A DNA stretch of 64,000 bases, from assembly GCF_000717745.1 (NCBI RefSeq), contig NZ_JOBH01000007.1:62001-126000 (forward strand), read 5' to 3'. Below the pieces are notes generated by a model. It was given only the letters and a program-made list of their open reading frames with translations, was not told the DNA's origin and did no database searches. This DNA is from Streptomyces violens (GTDB lineage Bacteria; Actinomycetota; Actinomycetes; Streptomycetales; Streptomycetaceae). This document shows positions 19,665 to 28,512 of this stretch, piece after piece. The stretch's first letter is position 1. Every line of letters starts with the position of its first letter. The translations under genes were made by a program, and so were the position numbers.

Positions 19665-20123
19665 TCATGGGGCGAGGACCGATCCGGCGGGCAGATTGCG
19701 GACCGCCGTGAAAAGCAGCACGGCACCGCCGAGCAGCCACCAGTGGACGGGTCTCGGCCGCGGCCCCGCGGCCGGCAGCCCGCGGCCGGCCCGCACCAGC
19801 CAGACCGCCCAGAACACCGCGAACGCGGCGTAGCCGAGCACCGCCAGGGCGTTGGCGCCCAGCGCCGCGCCCAGGTCGCCGTGGACCACCGCGTACGCGC
19901 TGCGGAGCCCGCCGCAGGCCGGGCAGTACAGGCCGGTGAACCGCAGCAGGGGGCAGACGGGGTAGTGCCCCGCCTCGTTGGGGTCGACGGCGCCGACGTA
20001 CGCGAAGGCCGCCAGGACCGCCGCCAGGGCGCCCAGCGGGGGCGCGAGGCGGCGCGCCGCGCCGGCGCGGGCAGCGGGGGCCGGGGGCGGGTGCTGCGGG
20101 GTGCGCGCCACGGGTTCCGTCAC
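19665..20123 (-). CDS. DUF2752 family membrane protein
   Basis: A 152-residue protein with the DUF2752 core: [27 protein letters not shown] near residues 57-83, split here into [16 protein letters not shown] and [11 protein letters not shown]. It has three or four hydrophobic segments (around 30-45, 88-110 and 128-145). The start is GTG at 20123. The family role is unknown; it is often next to trp genes in actinobacteria. It stands alone between trpC and the next small gene, all on the same strand. Confidence 0.85.
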   Translation of the reverse strand: MTEPVARTPQHPPPAPAARAGAARRLAPPLGALAAVLAAFAYVGAVDPNEAGHYPVCPLLRFTGLYCPACGGLRSAYAVVHGDLGAALGANALAVLGYAAFAVFWAVWLVRAGRGLPAAGPRPRPVHWWLLGGAVLLFTAVRNLPAGSVLAP

Positions 20124-20256
20124 GGTCCCGATTGTTCCCCCCTACGCGCGAAGGCGCAGCTTTCCCGCCGCCGCACGGGCCGTTCCGCGCCATGAGCGCG
20201 GGGCGTGCGGGCGGCCGGGAAGCCGCGCCTTCGTCGGGCGTGGACCGGAGTCCGGG

Positions 20257-20493
20257 TCAGCTCTGCTGCGGCGCGGGGCTGCCCTTGGTGCGCTTGGGCT
20301 CGGAGCCCAGGCCCGCCATGCGCATCAGGCCGCCGACGACCGCACCGGCGAAGATGAGAACGATGCCGGCCCAGAAGCCGGGCACGTTGGCGAGCACCGT
20401 GAAGACGCCCGCGACGCAGAAGCCGATGAACGAAATGATGACGCCGGTCCAGGCAGCCGGGGTGTGTCCGTGGCCGTGGCCATTGCTCGACAT
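20257..20493 (-). CDS. HGxxPAAW-type small membrane protein
   Basis: A 78-residue protein that starts MSSNGHGHGHTPAAWTGV, the pattern that names a small actinobacterial family, followed by two membrane segments (about 18-36 and 40-58) and a basic tail. The ATG at 20493 has GAGGAG upstream. The His-rich N-terminus could bind metal, but no function is established. It is collinear with the trp genes and lies between trpE/TIGR02234 and trpC, which hints at co-expression. Confidence 0.82.
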   Translation of the reverse strand: MSSNGHGHGHTPAAWTGVIISFIGFCVAGVFTVLANVPGFWAGIVLIFAGAVVGGLMRMAGLGSEPKRTKGSPAPQQS

Positions 20494-20624
20494 GAGTGCT
20501 CCTCGTTGCTTTCTCGCGCCTGGGTCGGGGCGCGGCGTTCGCTCGGAATCATTGTCCCTGATGCGCGGCGCGTACCCACCATCGGGTCGGTGCGGACCGG
20601 TGACGGCCATCCCCCGGGGAGTCC

Positions 20625-21266
20625 CTACGCGGTGGGGTCCTCGCCCCGGTCCAGCGACTTCCAGATCTCCTCCGGGCGGTCCAGGTCCGGCTGCTTGGCG
20701 GCGCGGCGCGGGCCGCGGGGGCCGTTGCCCGCGCGCTCGTAGCGCCCGGACATCGCGGGCCAGCGCCGCCCGTACGCCAGCGCCAGCAGCCCGGCGATCA
20801 GCAGCAGCGCGCCGCCGCCCGCGGCCACCCACGGCCAGACGGTGTGCGCGACGTGCTGCACGCCGGCGCCGCTCATGCCGGTGGCGGTGGCGGCCTTGGC
20901 CTCCAGCGCGGAGGTGTCGGCGTTGCCCAGGGCGGCGCCGACGACGATGCCGGCGCCGCTCAGCGCGAGCAGCGCGGAGACGGCGAGGCGGCCCGCGCCG
21001 CGCACGGCGAAGACGGCGACCAGCGCGGCGAGCCCGACGATGGCGAGCGCGCCGGGCACGCCGGTGACGTCCTGGCCCGTCGCCTTCTGCGGCAGCTCGC
21101 CCTGGGCGACCACGGCGGTGGCGGTGGCCCAGGTACGGCCGGAGGAGAGCAGGGCAAGGGCGGCGCCGAGCGCTCCCAGGAGGAGCGCGAAAGCCAGTGC
21201 GCTGCGCGCGGGCTGGGCCGGCTTGGTCGCTGCGGCGTCGGTGCGGGGCGGGGGTACGGCACTCAC
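20625..21266 (-). CDS. Trp-operon-associated membrane protein (TIGR02234 type)
   Basis: A 213-residue membrane protein with four hydrophobic segments (around 23-42, 72-90, 95-112 and 142-165) and a basic C-terminus. SGRTWATATAVV after helix 1 and the QDVTGVPGALAIVGLAALVAV segment match the actinobacterial family found between trpE and trpC. The function is unknown; the steady link to trp genes suggests tryptophan transport or sensing, which is inference. Start is GTG or ATG around 21266, in the usual place. It follows trpE by 149 bases on the same strand. Confidence 0.85.
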   Translation of the reverse strand: MSAVPPPRTDAAATKPAQPARSALAFALLLGALGAALALLSSGRTWATATAVVAQGELPQKATGQDVTGVPGALAIVGLAALVAVFAVRGAGRLAVSALLALSGAGIVVGAALGNADTSALEAKAATATGMSGAGVQHVAHTVWPWVAAGGGALLLIAGLLALAYGRRWPAMSGRYERAGNGPRGPRRAAKQPDLDRPEEIWKSLDRGEDPTA

Positions 21267-21415
21267 GTACCCACTATCGCGTACGTGGCCGGGTGCTCGT
21301 CGGCTCGGGGGTACCGACGGCCTTCGGCCGCGGTGTCCTCAATCGCCGGACGGGCTTGATTTTGCCGGACCAGGCGTCATTCTGCGGGCGTCAGGTCCTC
21401 AGGATTCTGCGGGCG

Positions 21416-22951
21416 TCAGCTGCTCAGATTGTTCGCCGTGTTCACGGCCCTCAGTACCGCCGCCGCCTTGTTGCGGCATTCGGCGTCCTCCGCTTCCGGG
21501 TCGGAGTCGGCGACGATGCCCGCGCCGGCCTGGACGTATGCCGTGCCGTCGCGGAGCAGGGCCGTGCGGATGGCGATCGCGGTGTCGGAGTCGCCGGCGA
21601 AGTCCAGGTAGCCCACGCAGCCCCCGTAGACGCCGCGCCGGCTCGGCTCCAGCTCCTCGATGATCTGCAGGGCGCGCGGCTTCGGGGCGCCGGAGAGCGT
21701 GCCGGCGGGGAAGCAGGCGGTCAGCACGTCGAAGGCGGTGCGGCCCTCGGCGACCTTGCCGGTGACCGTGGACACGATGTGCATGACGTGGCTGTAGCGC
21801 TCGATGGACATGAAGTCCACGACCTCGACGCTGCCGGGTTCGCAGACCCGGCCCAGGTCGTTGCGGCCCAGGTCGACGAGCATCAGGTGCTCGGCGCGCT
21901 CCTTGGGGTCGGCGATCAGCTCGTCGGCGAGGGCCTGGTCGAGCTGCGGGGTGCCGCCGCGCGGCCGGGTGCCGGCGATCGGGTGCACCATGGCCTGCCC
22001 GTCCTCGACCTTGACCAGCGCCTCCGGGCTGGAGCCGACCACATCGAAGGGCAGGCCGTCGCCGCCCTCGAAGCGGAAGAGGTACATGTACGGGCTGGGG
22101 TTCGTGGCCCGCAGCACCCGGTAGACGTCCAGCGCGGAGGCCGTGCACGGCGTCTCGAAGCGCTGCGAGGGCACGACCTGGAACGCCTCACCGGCCCGGA
22201 TGCGCTCCTTGATGTCCTCGACGGCGTCCTTGAAGGCGTCGCCGCCCCACTTGGCGGTGTACTCGGGCAGCTCGGAGGCGGGGAGGGAGGCGGCGTTCGA
22301 GGGGGCCGGGCGGCTCAGGTCGTACGCCATGGTGTCCAGCCGGGCCACCGCGTCCGCGTACGCCTCGTCGACGCCGGTGTCCAGGTCGTTGTGGTTGATC
22401 GCGTTGGCGATCAGCAGGACCGTGCCGTCCCAGTGATCCAGTACCGCCAGGTCCGAGGTGAGCAGCATGGTCAGCTCGGGGAGCCGCAGCTCGTCCTCGG
22501 TGGAGTCGCCGATCTTCTCCAGGCGGCGGACGATGTCGTAGCCGAGGTAGCCGACCATGCCGCCGGTGAAGGGCGGCAGGCCCTGGCCCTCGATGAGGTC
22601 GCGCGGGGTGTGCAGCGTCTGGATGGTCTCGCGCAGGGCGGCGAGCGGGTCGCCGCCGGTGGGCACGCCGACCGGCGGGGTGCCGAGCCAGTGGGCCTGC
22701 CCGTCGCGGGCGGTCAGGGTCGCGGCGCTGCGGACGCCGATGAAGGAGTACCGGGACCAGCTGCGGCCGTTCTCCGCGGACTCCAGGAGGAAGGTGCCGG
22801 GGCGCTCGGCCGCGAGCTTGCGGTACAGGCCCACCGGGGTGTCGCCGTCGGCGAGGAGCCGACGGGTGACCGGGATGACCCGGCGGTCCTTCGCGAGGGT
22901 GCGGAAGTTTTCGAGGTCCGGAGTCGCGGTGCCGGTGGTTCCCGTGGTCAT
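21416..22951 (-). CDS. trpE: anthranilate synthase component I
   Basis: TrpE, 511 residues, makes anthranilate from chorismate and ammonia with TrpG (not in this window). The regulatory motif LLES sits in GTFLLESAENGRSWSRYSF, so feedback inhibition by tryptophan is expected. The catalytic domain shows FQVVPSQRFETP, PYMYLFRFEGGDGLPFDVVG, HPIAGTRPRGGT, DLGRNDLGRV and PAGTLSGAPKPRALQIIEELE. Start is ATG at 22951 with AGGA about 10 bases before. It lies 87 bases after hisI, with an inverted repeat in the gap. Confidence 0.97.
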   Translation of the reverse strand: MTTGTTGTATPDLENFRTLAKDRRVIPVTRRLLADGDTPVGLYRKLAAERPGTFLLESAENGRSWSRYSFIGVRSAATLTARDGQAHWLGTPPVGVPTGGDPLAALRETIQTLHTPRDLIEGQGLPPFTGGMVGYLGYDIVRRLEKIGDSTEDELRLPELTMLLTSDLAVLDHWDGTVLLIANAINHNDLDTGVDEAYADAVARLDTMAYDLSRPAPSNAASLPASELPEYTAKWGGDAFKDAVEDIKERIRAGEAFQVVPSQRFETPCTASALDVYRVLRATNPSPYMYLFRFEGGDGLPFDVVGSSPEALVKVEDGQAMVHPIAGTRPRGGTPQLDQALADELIADPKERAEHLMLVDLGRNDLGRVCEPGSVEVVDFMSIERYSHVMHIVSTVTGKVAEGRTAFDVLTACFPAGTLSGAPKPRALQIIEELEPSRRGVYGGCVGYLDFAGDSDTAIAIRTALLRDGTAYVQAGAGIVADSDPEAEDAECRNKAAAVLRAVNTANNLSS

Positions 22952-22967
22952 GGCAGCGGATCCTAGT

Positions 22968-23011
22968 AGCGATCAGTGGCGGGCGCGGGCTCCGTCCGCG
23001 TACTGATCGCT
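22968..23011 (-). promoter_or_regulatory. 10-bp inverted repeat in the hisI-trpE gap
   Basis: AGCGATCAGT (22968-22977) is repeated in inverse as ACTGATCGCT (23002-23011). In the minus-strand transcript it would form a stem 16 bases before the trpE start, closing a 24-base GC-rich loop that can pair internally. It does not cover the AGGA ribosome site, and no T-run follows. It could be an operator, a weak terminator or a processing site. Confidence 0.5.
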
Positions 23012-23038
23012 CCGGTCGGACGCTGTCTCGGGGCGCGG

Positions 23039-23419
23039 TCAGCCCTCGGCGAGCAGCACGTCCTCGTCGAAGCAGGTCCGGGCGCCGGTGTGGCAGGCCG
23101 CGCCGACCTGGTCGACCTTGACCAGCACGGTGTCCGCGTCACAGTCCAGCGCGACGGACTTCACGTGCTGGACGTGCCCGGACGTGTCGCCCTTGACCCA
23201 GTACTCCTGGCGGCTGCGGCTCCAGTACGTGCAGCGCCCGGTGGTCAGCGTGCGGTGCAGCGCCTCGTCGTCCATCCACCCGAGCATCAGCACCTCACCG
23301 GTGTCGTACTGCTGCGCGATGGCCGGGACCAGGCCGTCGGGGGTGCGCTTGAGCCGGGCGGCGATGGCCGGATCCAGGGAGGTACCGGCCGGGGACGGGG
23401 AGGCGGGGCTGCTGCTCAT
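23039..23419 (-). CDS. hisI: phosphoribosyl-AMP cyclohydrolase
   Basis: HisI, 126 residues, opens the adenine ring of PR-AMP in histidine synthesis. The metal ligands are all there: D92, D94 and D96 (LDCDADT) for magnesium, and C93, C109 and C116 for zinc ([11 protein letters not shown]). [17 protein letters not shown] is the signature. Only the cyclohydrolase domain is present; HisE is separate and outside this window. Start ATG at 23419. The gene is away from the main his operon and sits just before trpE. Confidence 0.97.
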   Translation of the reverse strand: MSSSPASPSPAGTSLDPAIAARLKRTPDGLVPAIAQQYDTGEVLMLGWMDDEALHRTLTTGRCTYWSRSRQEYWVKGDTSGHVQHVKSVALDCDADTVLVKVDQVGAACHTGARTCFDEDVLLAEG

Positions 23420-23452
23420 GCCCTCCATTGTGCCGTGCGGCATCATGCGGAC

Positions 23453-23572
23453 ATGAACGACCAGTACCCGCCCCCGGACGACGACCGAGTGGCCAAGGTG
23501 GCCACGATCGTGCTGTGCGCGGTCTTCGCGGCGGCCGTTCTGGTGCTGACGGTGATCCTCGTACACGGGTGA
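23453..23572 (+). CDS. tiny single-pass membrane protein
   Basis: A 39-residue protein, divergent from hisI, with an acidic N-terminus ([16 protein letters not shown]) and one membrane segment (about 17-37, rich in Val, Leu and Ala). The ATG at 23453 has no clear ribosome site. Base use is like its neighbours. The clean topology and position argue for a real gene, but no function can be given. Confidence 0.6.
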   Translation: MNDQYPPPDDDRVAKVATIVLCAVFAAAVLVLTVILVHG

Positions 23573-23627
23573 CGCGGGGTGCGGAAGGGACCGTGCGGCG
23601 TCATGGCACGGGCGGCGGGTCCGGCCG

Positions 23628-23633
23628 TAGGGT
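23628..23633 (+). promoter_or_regulatory. candidate -10 of a leaderless promoter
   Basis: TAGGGT ends 6 bases before the ATG at 23640, which has no Shine-Dalgarno. The distance fits transcription starting at the start codon. Confidence 0.45.
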
Positions 23634-23639
23634 GAGGCC

Positions 23640-24272
23640 ATGTCGACCCATGCCAAGCGTGAACGACTTCTCCTCGCCGACCTGTTGGAGAGCGCCGGGC
23701 CCGATGCGCCGACGCTGTGCGAGGGCTGGACCGCCCGCGACCTGGCCGCCCATGTGGTGGTCCGCGAGCGGCGCGCGGACGCGGCCGGCGGCCTGGTGAT
23801 CAAGCCGCTGGCCTCCCGGCTGGAGCGGGTGCAGGCCGAGTTCGCCGCCAAGCCGTACGACGAGCTGATCCGGCTGATCAGGACCGGACCGCCGCGGCTG
23901 TCGCCGTACTCCCTCAAGCAGATAGACGAGGCGGCGAACACGGTGGAGTTCTTCGTGCACACGGAGGACGTGCGGCGGGCCCAGCCGGACTGGACGCCGC
24001 GCGAGATGAGCTCCGTCCTCGCCGACGCCCTGTGGTCCCGCATCGAGCGGATGGCCCGGGTGCTGGGGCGGAAGGCCCCGGTGGGCGTGGTGCTGCGGCG
24101 CCCGGACGGGCAGACCGCGGTGGCGCACCGCGGCACGCCGGTCGTCACGGTCACCGGCGAGCCGGGCGAGCTGACGCTGTTCCTGTACGGGCGGCAGGGC
24201 ACCGCCGATGTCGAGCTGGACGGCGACAAGGACGCGGTGGCCCGGCTGACGGAGGCCAAGCTGGGGCTGTAG
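23640..24272 (+). CDS. TIGR03085 family protein (mycothiol-dependent isomerase fold)
   Basis: A 210-residue protein of the DinB/maleylpyruvate-isomerase-like fold. The N-terminal motif [19 protein letters not shown] carries the first metal-ligand His, and [16 protein letters not shown] gives the second His pair region. The C-terminal half ([18 protein letters not shown]) is the MDMPI C-terminal domain. Proteins of this fold often use mycothiol, the actinobacterial thiol. The substrate is not known. The gene seems leaderless and convergent with the ATP-grasp gene; a shared hairpin ends both. Confidence 0.85.
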   Translation: MSTHAKRERLLLADLLESAGPDAPTLCEGWTARDLAAHVVVRERRADAAGGLVIKPLASRLERVQAEFAAKPYDELIRLIRTGPPRLSPYSLKQIDEAANTVEFFVHTEDVRRAQPDWTPREMSSVLADALWSRIERMARVLGRKAPVGVVLRRPDGQTAVAHRGTPVVTVTGEPGELTLFLYGRQGTADVELDGDKDAVARLTEAKLGL

Positions 24273-24296
24273 CCCCGGCCGGATTCGGATCGGACA

Positions 24297-24336
24297 GAGG
24301 CGGTCAGGCCGGTCGGGCGTCCGGCCCGACCGCCTC
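24297..24336. terminator. bidirectional hairpin overlapping the ATP-grasp stop
   Basis: A 9-bp outer stem (GAGGCGGTC 24297-24305 with 24328-24336) and a 6-bp inner stem (GGCCGG with CCGGCC) separated by one mismatch, loop of 8. On the plus strand GGTTTCG follows. It starts 25 bases after the 24272 stop and covers the last codons of the minus-strand ATP-grasp gene. Confidence 0.7.
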
Positions 24337-25596
24337 GGTTTCGTACAGACCGTTCTCCTCGGTTTCGTAGAGGCCCGTCTCCTCCAGCGTGCGCAGCCGT
24401 CGGTAGTCCGTCTCGATCTGCCGCGGGTCGCGGTGGACGAGGTAACAGAAGCCGGGCGAGGTGAGCGAGTCGACGGTGGGCGCGAGGTGATCGCCGGCCT
24501 CGACGGAGAGATGGTGCCCCGCGTACGAGGGCAGCGCGCGGACCTCGTCGAAGCGGTCCAGGGAGACCAGCCGGCCGCCGCGCGGGGAGATCAGGGAGAC
24601 ATAGCGCAGCGGGACGCGCGGCTGGGCCGGGCGGTCCGTGAGCGCCATGAAGGCGGCCGGGTCGGCGCAGGCCAGCGCGGTCAGCGCGAGGTGGTCGGTG
24701 CCGAAGCAGCGGCTGACCACGTCGGGCAGGATGCTGCCGGCGGGCCGGGCGCCGGCTTCGATCAGCACCGGTCCCTCGTCGGTGAGCATGATCTCGGAGT
24801 GCGCCGGTCCGTTGCGGATGCCGAGGGCGTCCAGGGCGCCGAGGAGGTACGGGCGGAGCGCGGCGGTGGCCGGCTCGCGTGCGGAGACCGGCTCCTCGTA
24901 GTCGTAGACCGGGGCGCCGCCGCGGCCCGGGCGCTTGTGGTAGCGCCAGATCTCGGCGATGTGGTGGCGGCCCGCGACGCTGACGGTGTTGGCGAAGTAC
25001 TCGGTGCCGGCCAGGTGTTCCTGGACGACGACGGTGCGGTTGCGGGCGCCGGTGAAGTTCACCGAGCGCAGGATGTGGTCGAAGGCGGTGCACAGCTCGA
25101 CCGGACCCGCGCAGAAGAAGACGTTGTCGGTGCCGGCGCTGTCGGCGGGCTTGACCACCACGGGCCAGCGGCCGTGCGAGCGGGCCCAGGCCAGGGCGGT
25201 GTCGAAGCGGTGGGTGCGCAGGGTGTCGGGCGCGCGCAGCCCGTGTGCCCGGACGGCCCTGGCCATCTCGTACTTGTCGCGGCGCACGCGGCGGCCGTCG
25301 ATGACGTTGCCGGGCAGGCCGAGCCGGGCGGAGAGCGCGTCGGCGAGGTCCACGCCGGTCTCGTTGCCGGGGATGACGCGGGCCGGCCTGTACGGGAGTA
25401 CCGCGGTGATCAGGGCGTCCAGGTCGCCCCGGTACGTGAACCGGTCGGCGACCGCCTCGTGCGGGAAGTGCGTGCGCAGCAGGCGGTCGGCGATGCCGGG
25501 CGCGCTGTCGATGTGGACCGTTCTGATGCCGTGCGCGGCCAGCGCCGCGGGCAGGAAGCGGCCGCTGGAGTAGGCGTCAACTACCAGGCAGTACAT
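24304..25596 (-). CDS. ATP-grasp domain carboxylate-amine ligase
   Basis: A 430-residue protein with a pre-ATP-grasp domain ([31 protein letters not shown]) and an ATP-grasp core: [18 protein letters not shown] holds the ATP lysine, [18 protein letters not shown] the second part, and [19 protein letters not shown] the magnesium site. It belongs to the L-amino-acid-ligase type, which joins a carboxylate to an amine through an acyl phosphate. The C-terminus carries a short duplication (GLYETE twice). Its ATG lies 20 bases inside the exporter gene, showing coupling. It is the last gene of a five-gene minus-strand set. Substrates unknown. Confidence 0.88.
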   Translation of the reverse strand: MYCLVVDAYSSGRFLPAALAAHGIRTVHIDSAPGIADRLLRTHFPHEAVADRFTYRGDLDALITAVLPYRPARVIPGNETGVDLADALSARLGLPGNVIDGRRVRRDKYEMARAVRAHGLRAPDTLRTHRFDTALAWARSHGRWPVVVKPADSAGTDNVFFCAGPVELCTAFDHILRSVNFTGARNRTVVVQEHLAGTEYFANTVSVAGRHHIAEIWRYHKRPGRGGAPVYDYEEPVSAREPATAALRPYLLGALDALGIRNGPAHSEIMLTDEGPVLIEAGARPAGSILPDVVSRCFGTDHLALTALACADPAAFMALTDRPAQPRVPLRYVSLISPRGGRLVSLDRFDEVRALPSYAGHHLSVEAGDHLAPTVDSLTSPGFCYLVHRDPRQIETDYRRLRTLEETGLYETEENGLYETEAVGPDARPA

Positions 25597-26515
25597 GGAT
25601 TTTCTTGCCTTCCTGGGCCACGGCGGCCGGGGGTGCGCCCCGGCGGGCGAGCAGCCCGAGCCCGATGAGGACGGTGATGACGGCGATGCCGACGGCGGAG
25701 GGCACCGAGAACGTCAGCCGGGTGTCGGCGAGTTGGAGGAGGAGGGTCAGGGCGGGCGCGAGGGCGCAGATCATGGAGGCGGTCACCGGGGTCACCCGGC
25801 GCACGCCGATCTGCACGAGGACGGCCGGTATGCCGACGCCGATGACGGCGACCACCGCGCCGGGCAGCAGTGCCTCGCCCAGCCGGGCGGTGTCCCCGGT
25901 GGCGGCGAGCAGCCAGCCGGCCGCGGCGACCAGGCCGAAGCGCAGGCCCATGACGGTGGGCACGTCGACGCCCGCGGCGCCCAGCCGGGCGGAGAAGACG
26001 ACGTTGGCGGCGCCGCCCGCGCCGGAGGCGACCGCGGCGCACACGCCGAGCGCCATGATCCCGGCGGCCCGGTCGCCGACGCCGCTGCGGCCGTCCAGGG
26101 AGGCCCAGACCAGCCCGGCGAGGGCGAGGACGATGCCGAGCGCGGCGAGGAGTTCGCCGGGCAGCACACGGTCCTTGCGCCACCACAGGTACTGGAGCAG
26201 CACGGTGCAGGCCGGGCCGATGGCGATGGAGACGACGTTGGCGACGGCCGGTTCCATGAGCTTGAGCGCGTACAGCAGGGACAGCCAGGTCACCGCGGTG
26301 GTGACGTTGAGGACGAGCAGGTCGGCGGCGTGCGCCCGGGCCACGGCGAGGACCCGGGCCGGGCGCGTCCGCAGCAGCGTCAGGCCGCAGAAGAAGACGC
26401 CGGTGAGGGTGAAGGCGACCGCGGCGACGCTGCCGGGGTCGAGGTGCTGGAGCCGCTGCGCGGCGAACACGTCCACCAGCGCGGAGAACAGGGCGAAGAC
26501 GAACAGTGCGGCCAC
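25577..26515 (-). CDS. EamA/DMT family exporter
   Basis: A 312-residue protein with ten hydrophobic segments in two EamA repeats. It begins VAALFVFALFSALVDVFA and has the typical helix 3-4 text LNVTTAVTWLSLLYALKL and, in the second half, VIGVGIPAVLVQIGVRR. DMT proteins export amino acids and similar metabolites. The GTG start at 26515 has GGGAG upstream and follows the yggS stop by 8 bases. It overlaps the ATP-grasp gene by 20 bases. Its place between biosynthetic genes suggests it exports their product. Confidence 0.88.
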   Translation of the reverse strand: MAALFVFALFSALVDVFAAQRLQHLDPGSVAAVAFTLTGVFFCGLTLLRTRPARVLAVARAHAADLLVLNVTTAVTWLSLLYALKLMEPAVANVVSIAIGPACTVLLQYLWWRKDRVLPGELLAALGIVLALAGLVWASLDGRSGVGDRAAGIMALGVCAAVASGAGGAANVVFSARLGAAGVDVPTVMGLRFGLVAAAGWLLAATGDTARLGEALLPGAVVAVIGVGIPAVLVQIGVRRVTPVTASMICALAPALTLLLQLADTRLTFSVPSAVGIAVITVLIGLGLLARRGAPPAAVAQEGKKIHVLPGS

Positions 26516-26523
26516 GGCGCTCC

Positions 26524-27390
26524 CTAGCGGGTGTCCGGCGGGCCGCCGGTCCCACTGTCCGGTGGGCCGCCGGTGCGGGCGTCCGACGGGCCTGCGCGCC
26601 GCGGCCGTGGCCCGAAGAGCGCCCGGCCCACCCGTACCAGCGTCGCGCCCTCCGCCACCGCGGCCTCGAAGTCGGCGCTCATGCCCATGCTGAGCTGGGT
26701 CAGGCCGTGCGCGGCGGCGAGCGAGCGGAGCAGCCGGAAGTGCGGGCGCGGGTCGCGGCCGTACGGCGGCAGGCACATCAGGCCGACGACGGGCAGTCCG
26801 CACACGTCCCGGCACTCCTTGAGGAAGGCGTCGGCGGCCTCCAGCGGTACGCCGCTCTTGTGCGGCTCGTCGGCGGTGTTGACCTGGACGAAGCAGTCGG
26901 GCCTGCGCCCGGTGCGGGCCATGGCGGCGGCGAGGGCCGCGGCCAGCCGCGGGCGGTCCACGCTGTGCAGGACGTCGAAGCCGGTGACGGCCGCCGCGGC
27001 CTTCTTGGTCTGCAGCGGGCCGACGAGGTGCAGCCGGACGTCCGGGTGACGGGCGCGCAGCGGCGGCCACTTGGCGCGGGCCTCCTGGACCCGGCTCTCC
27101 GCGAAGTCGCGCTGCCCCGCGTCGAGCGCGGCGGCGACGAGCTCGCGCGGGTGGTACTTGCTGACCGCGACGAGCTTCACGGAGCCGGGCTCGCGGCCGG
27201 CGCGCCGGCAGGCTTCGTCGAGGCGGCGGGTGAGCACGTCGAGACGTGCCGCGGGGTCCGGGGCCGGTCCCGGGTCGGGTCGGTGGCTGTCCGGGAGGCT
27301 GCCGTCGGGTGCGGTGCGGTCGGGTGCTGTGCGGTCGGGTGCTGTGCGGTCGGGTGCTGTGCGGTCGGGCGCGTTGCGGTCGTCGGTCAT
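26524..27390 (-). CDS. YggS/PROSC family PLP-binding protein
   Basis: A 288-residue protein of the alanine-racemase-fold YggS family, which binds PLP and keeps PLP and amino-acid pools in balance. PLP lysine in VKLVAVSKYHPRELV; then FAESRVQEARAKW, LHLVGPLQTKK, HSVDRPRLA, VQVNTADEPHKSG and LSMGMSADFEAAVAEG. The first 45 residues are not part of the fold and contain four 15-base repeats (APDRT). The start is uncertain: ATG at 27390, or GTG at 27399, which would overlap the upstream stop (GTGA). A normal housekeeping yggS is usually in the cell-division cluster, so this is probably a second, dedicated copy. Confidence 0.87.
   Translation of the reverse strand: MTDDRNAPDRTAPDRTAPDRTAPDRTAPDGSLPDSHRPDPGPAPDPAARLDVLTRRLDEACRRAGREPGSVKLVAVSKYHPRELVAAALDAGQRDFAESRVQEARAKWPPLRARHPDVRLHLVGPLQTKKAAAAVTGFDVLHSVDRPRLAAALAAAMARTGRRPDCFVQVNTADEPHKSGVPLEAADAFLKECRDVCGLPVVGLMCLPPYGRDPRPHFRLLRSLAAAHGLTQLSMGMSADFEAAVAEGATLVRVGRALFGPRPRRAGPSDARTGGPPDSGTGGPPDTR
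27314..27373 (-). repeat. four 15-bp tandem repeats in the yggS-like gene
   Basis: GTGCGGTCGGGTGCT occurs three times exactly and once with changes. On the coding strand it codes for repeated TAPDR units in the N-terminal extension. The near-identity of the copies points to recent slippage. Confidence 0.92.
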
Positions 27391-27395
27391 GGCGG

Positions 27396-28385
27396 TCACT
27401 CCGCCCCTTCCGCCGCGTAGGGCGCGTCGTCGGTGGCGTACTGCGCGTACCGGCCGTCCCAGACGCTGAAGTACTTCCAGGCGGAGTCGAACAGCACGGT
27501 GATCACGACGGCGTCCGGGGGCAGCGTGCGGGCGAGCCGCCGCGCGGCGAAGACATTGCCGCCGGCGGTGGGCCCGACGCACAGCCCCTCCTTCTCGATC
27601 AGCTCCTTCATGGCCGTCCAGCCGTCGTCCCCGCTGATCAGCTCGACCTCGTCGACCAGTTCCTCGCGCAGATTGGCGGGCACCTTGCCGGGGCCGAGGC
27701 CCATCAGGTTGTGCGTGTGGTGGGTGAAGGGCAGGCCGTGCCGCTTGGCGTACAGGGCAGCCGAGCGGTCGACCTCGACGGCGGTGGTGCGCAGCCCCGA
27801 GTGGGCGGCCTTGAGGACGTCCGCGATACCGGTGAAGGTGCCGCCGGTGCCGATGGAGCAGACGAACCGGTCGGGGACGAGGCCCAGCGCATCGAGCGCG
27901 GTGACGATCTCGGTGCCGCAGGAGCGCCAGGCGCGCCAGTTCAGCTCGTTGGCGGACTGGTCCAGGTAGTGGCTGCCGGGGTGCGCGGCGACGTACCGGC
28001 GGGCGGTCTCCTCGCCTTCGAGGAGGAAGCCCTCGGGGTCGGTCTCGACGACGGTGCCCCCGAAGGAGGCGATCTGCCGGCGGCGTTCCTCGGTCATGCC
28101 GGCCGGCATGACGATGACGACGCGGTAGCCGCGGTCCCGGCCGACCCGGGCGAGCGCCGCGCCGCCGTTTCCGGTGGAACATTCGACCAGGGTCATTCCC
28201 GGAGCGATCGTGCCCGCCCGTTCCAGTTCGTCGAGCATGAAGGCGAAGACCCGGTCCTTGTGACTTCCGGTGGGATTACGGAACTCGCACTTGGCGAATA
28301 TCCGCGCGGCCCCCGGCTCGGCAGTACTGCGTAGTTCGTACAATTCCGTGTGCCCGATTTCGGCACCGTGCATTGATGCACTCAC
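27396..28385 (-). CDS. cysteine synthase-like PLP enzyme
   Basis: A fold-type II PLP enzyme, 329 residues from GTG at 28385, chosen for GGGGGAA 6 bases upstream; the frame is open to an ATG at 28418 and a third choice is ATG at 28373. PLP lysine is in NPTGSHKDRVFAFML; the phosphate-binding loop is IGTGGTFTGIADVL; STGNGGAALARV is the substrate-binding (TSGNT-like) loop with a changed Gly-Gly. The family does beta-replacement on O-acetyl- or O-phosphoserine, but this loop change and the context suggest a special nucleophile rather than sulfide. Its stop overlaps the alternative yggS start by GTGA. Confidence 0.86.
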   Translation of the reverse strand: MSASMHGAEIGHTELYELRSTAEPGAARIFAKCEFRNPTGSHKDRVFAFMLDELERAGTIAPGMTLVECSTGNGGAALARVGRDRGYRVVIVMPAGMTEERRRQIASFGGTVVETDPEGFLLEGEETARRYVAAHPGSHYLDQSANELNWRAWRSCGTEIVTALDALGLVPDRFVCSIGTGGTFTGIADVLKAAHSGLRTTAVEVDRSAALYAKRHGLPFTHHTHNLMGLGPGKVPANLREELVDEVELISGDDGWTAMKELIEKEGLCVGPTAGGNVFAARRLARTLPPDAVVITVLFDSAWKYFSVWDGRYAQYATDDAPYAAEGAE

Positions 28386-28447
28386 GTGCGGTTCCCCCGA
28401 ACCCGTACTGGACAGCATGGTGAAAGAAGTGAAGAAGAAATGTCCGA

Positions 28448-28512
28448 CCGCGTCAGGTCATGATGAGCCGCGTCGGGACATGACGATCCGGACCGCGTCA
28501 GGACATGACGAC
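28448..28512. repeat. three imperfect direct repeats after the phosphoribosyltransferase gene
   Basis: Units begin CCGCGTCAGGTCATGATG (28448), CCGCGTCGGGACATGACG (28468) and CCGCGTCAGGACATGACG (28493). The third covers the stop codon of the minus-strand gene above. Spacing is 20 and 25 bases. They may be an operator for the downstream genes or a decayed duplication of the 3' end. Confidence 0.6.
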
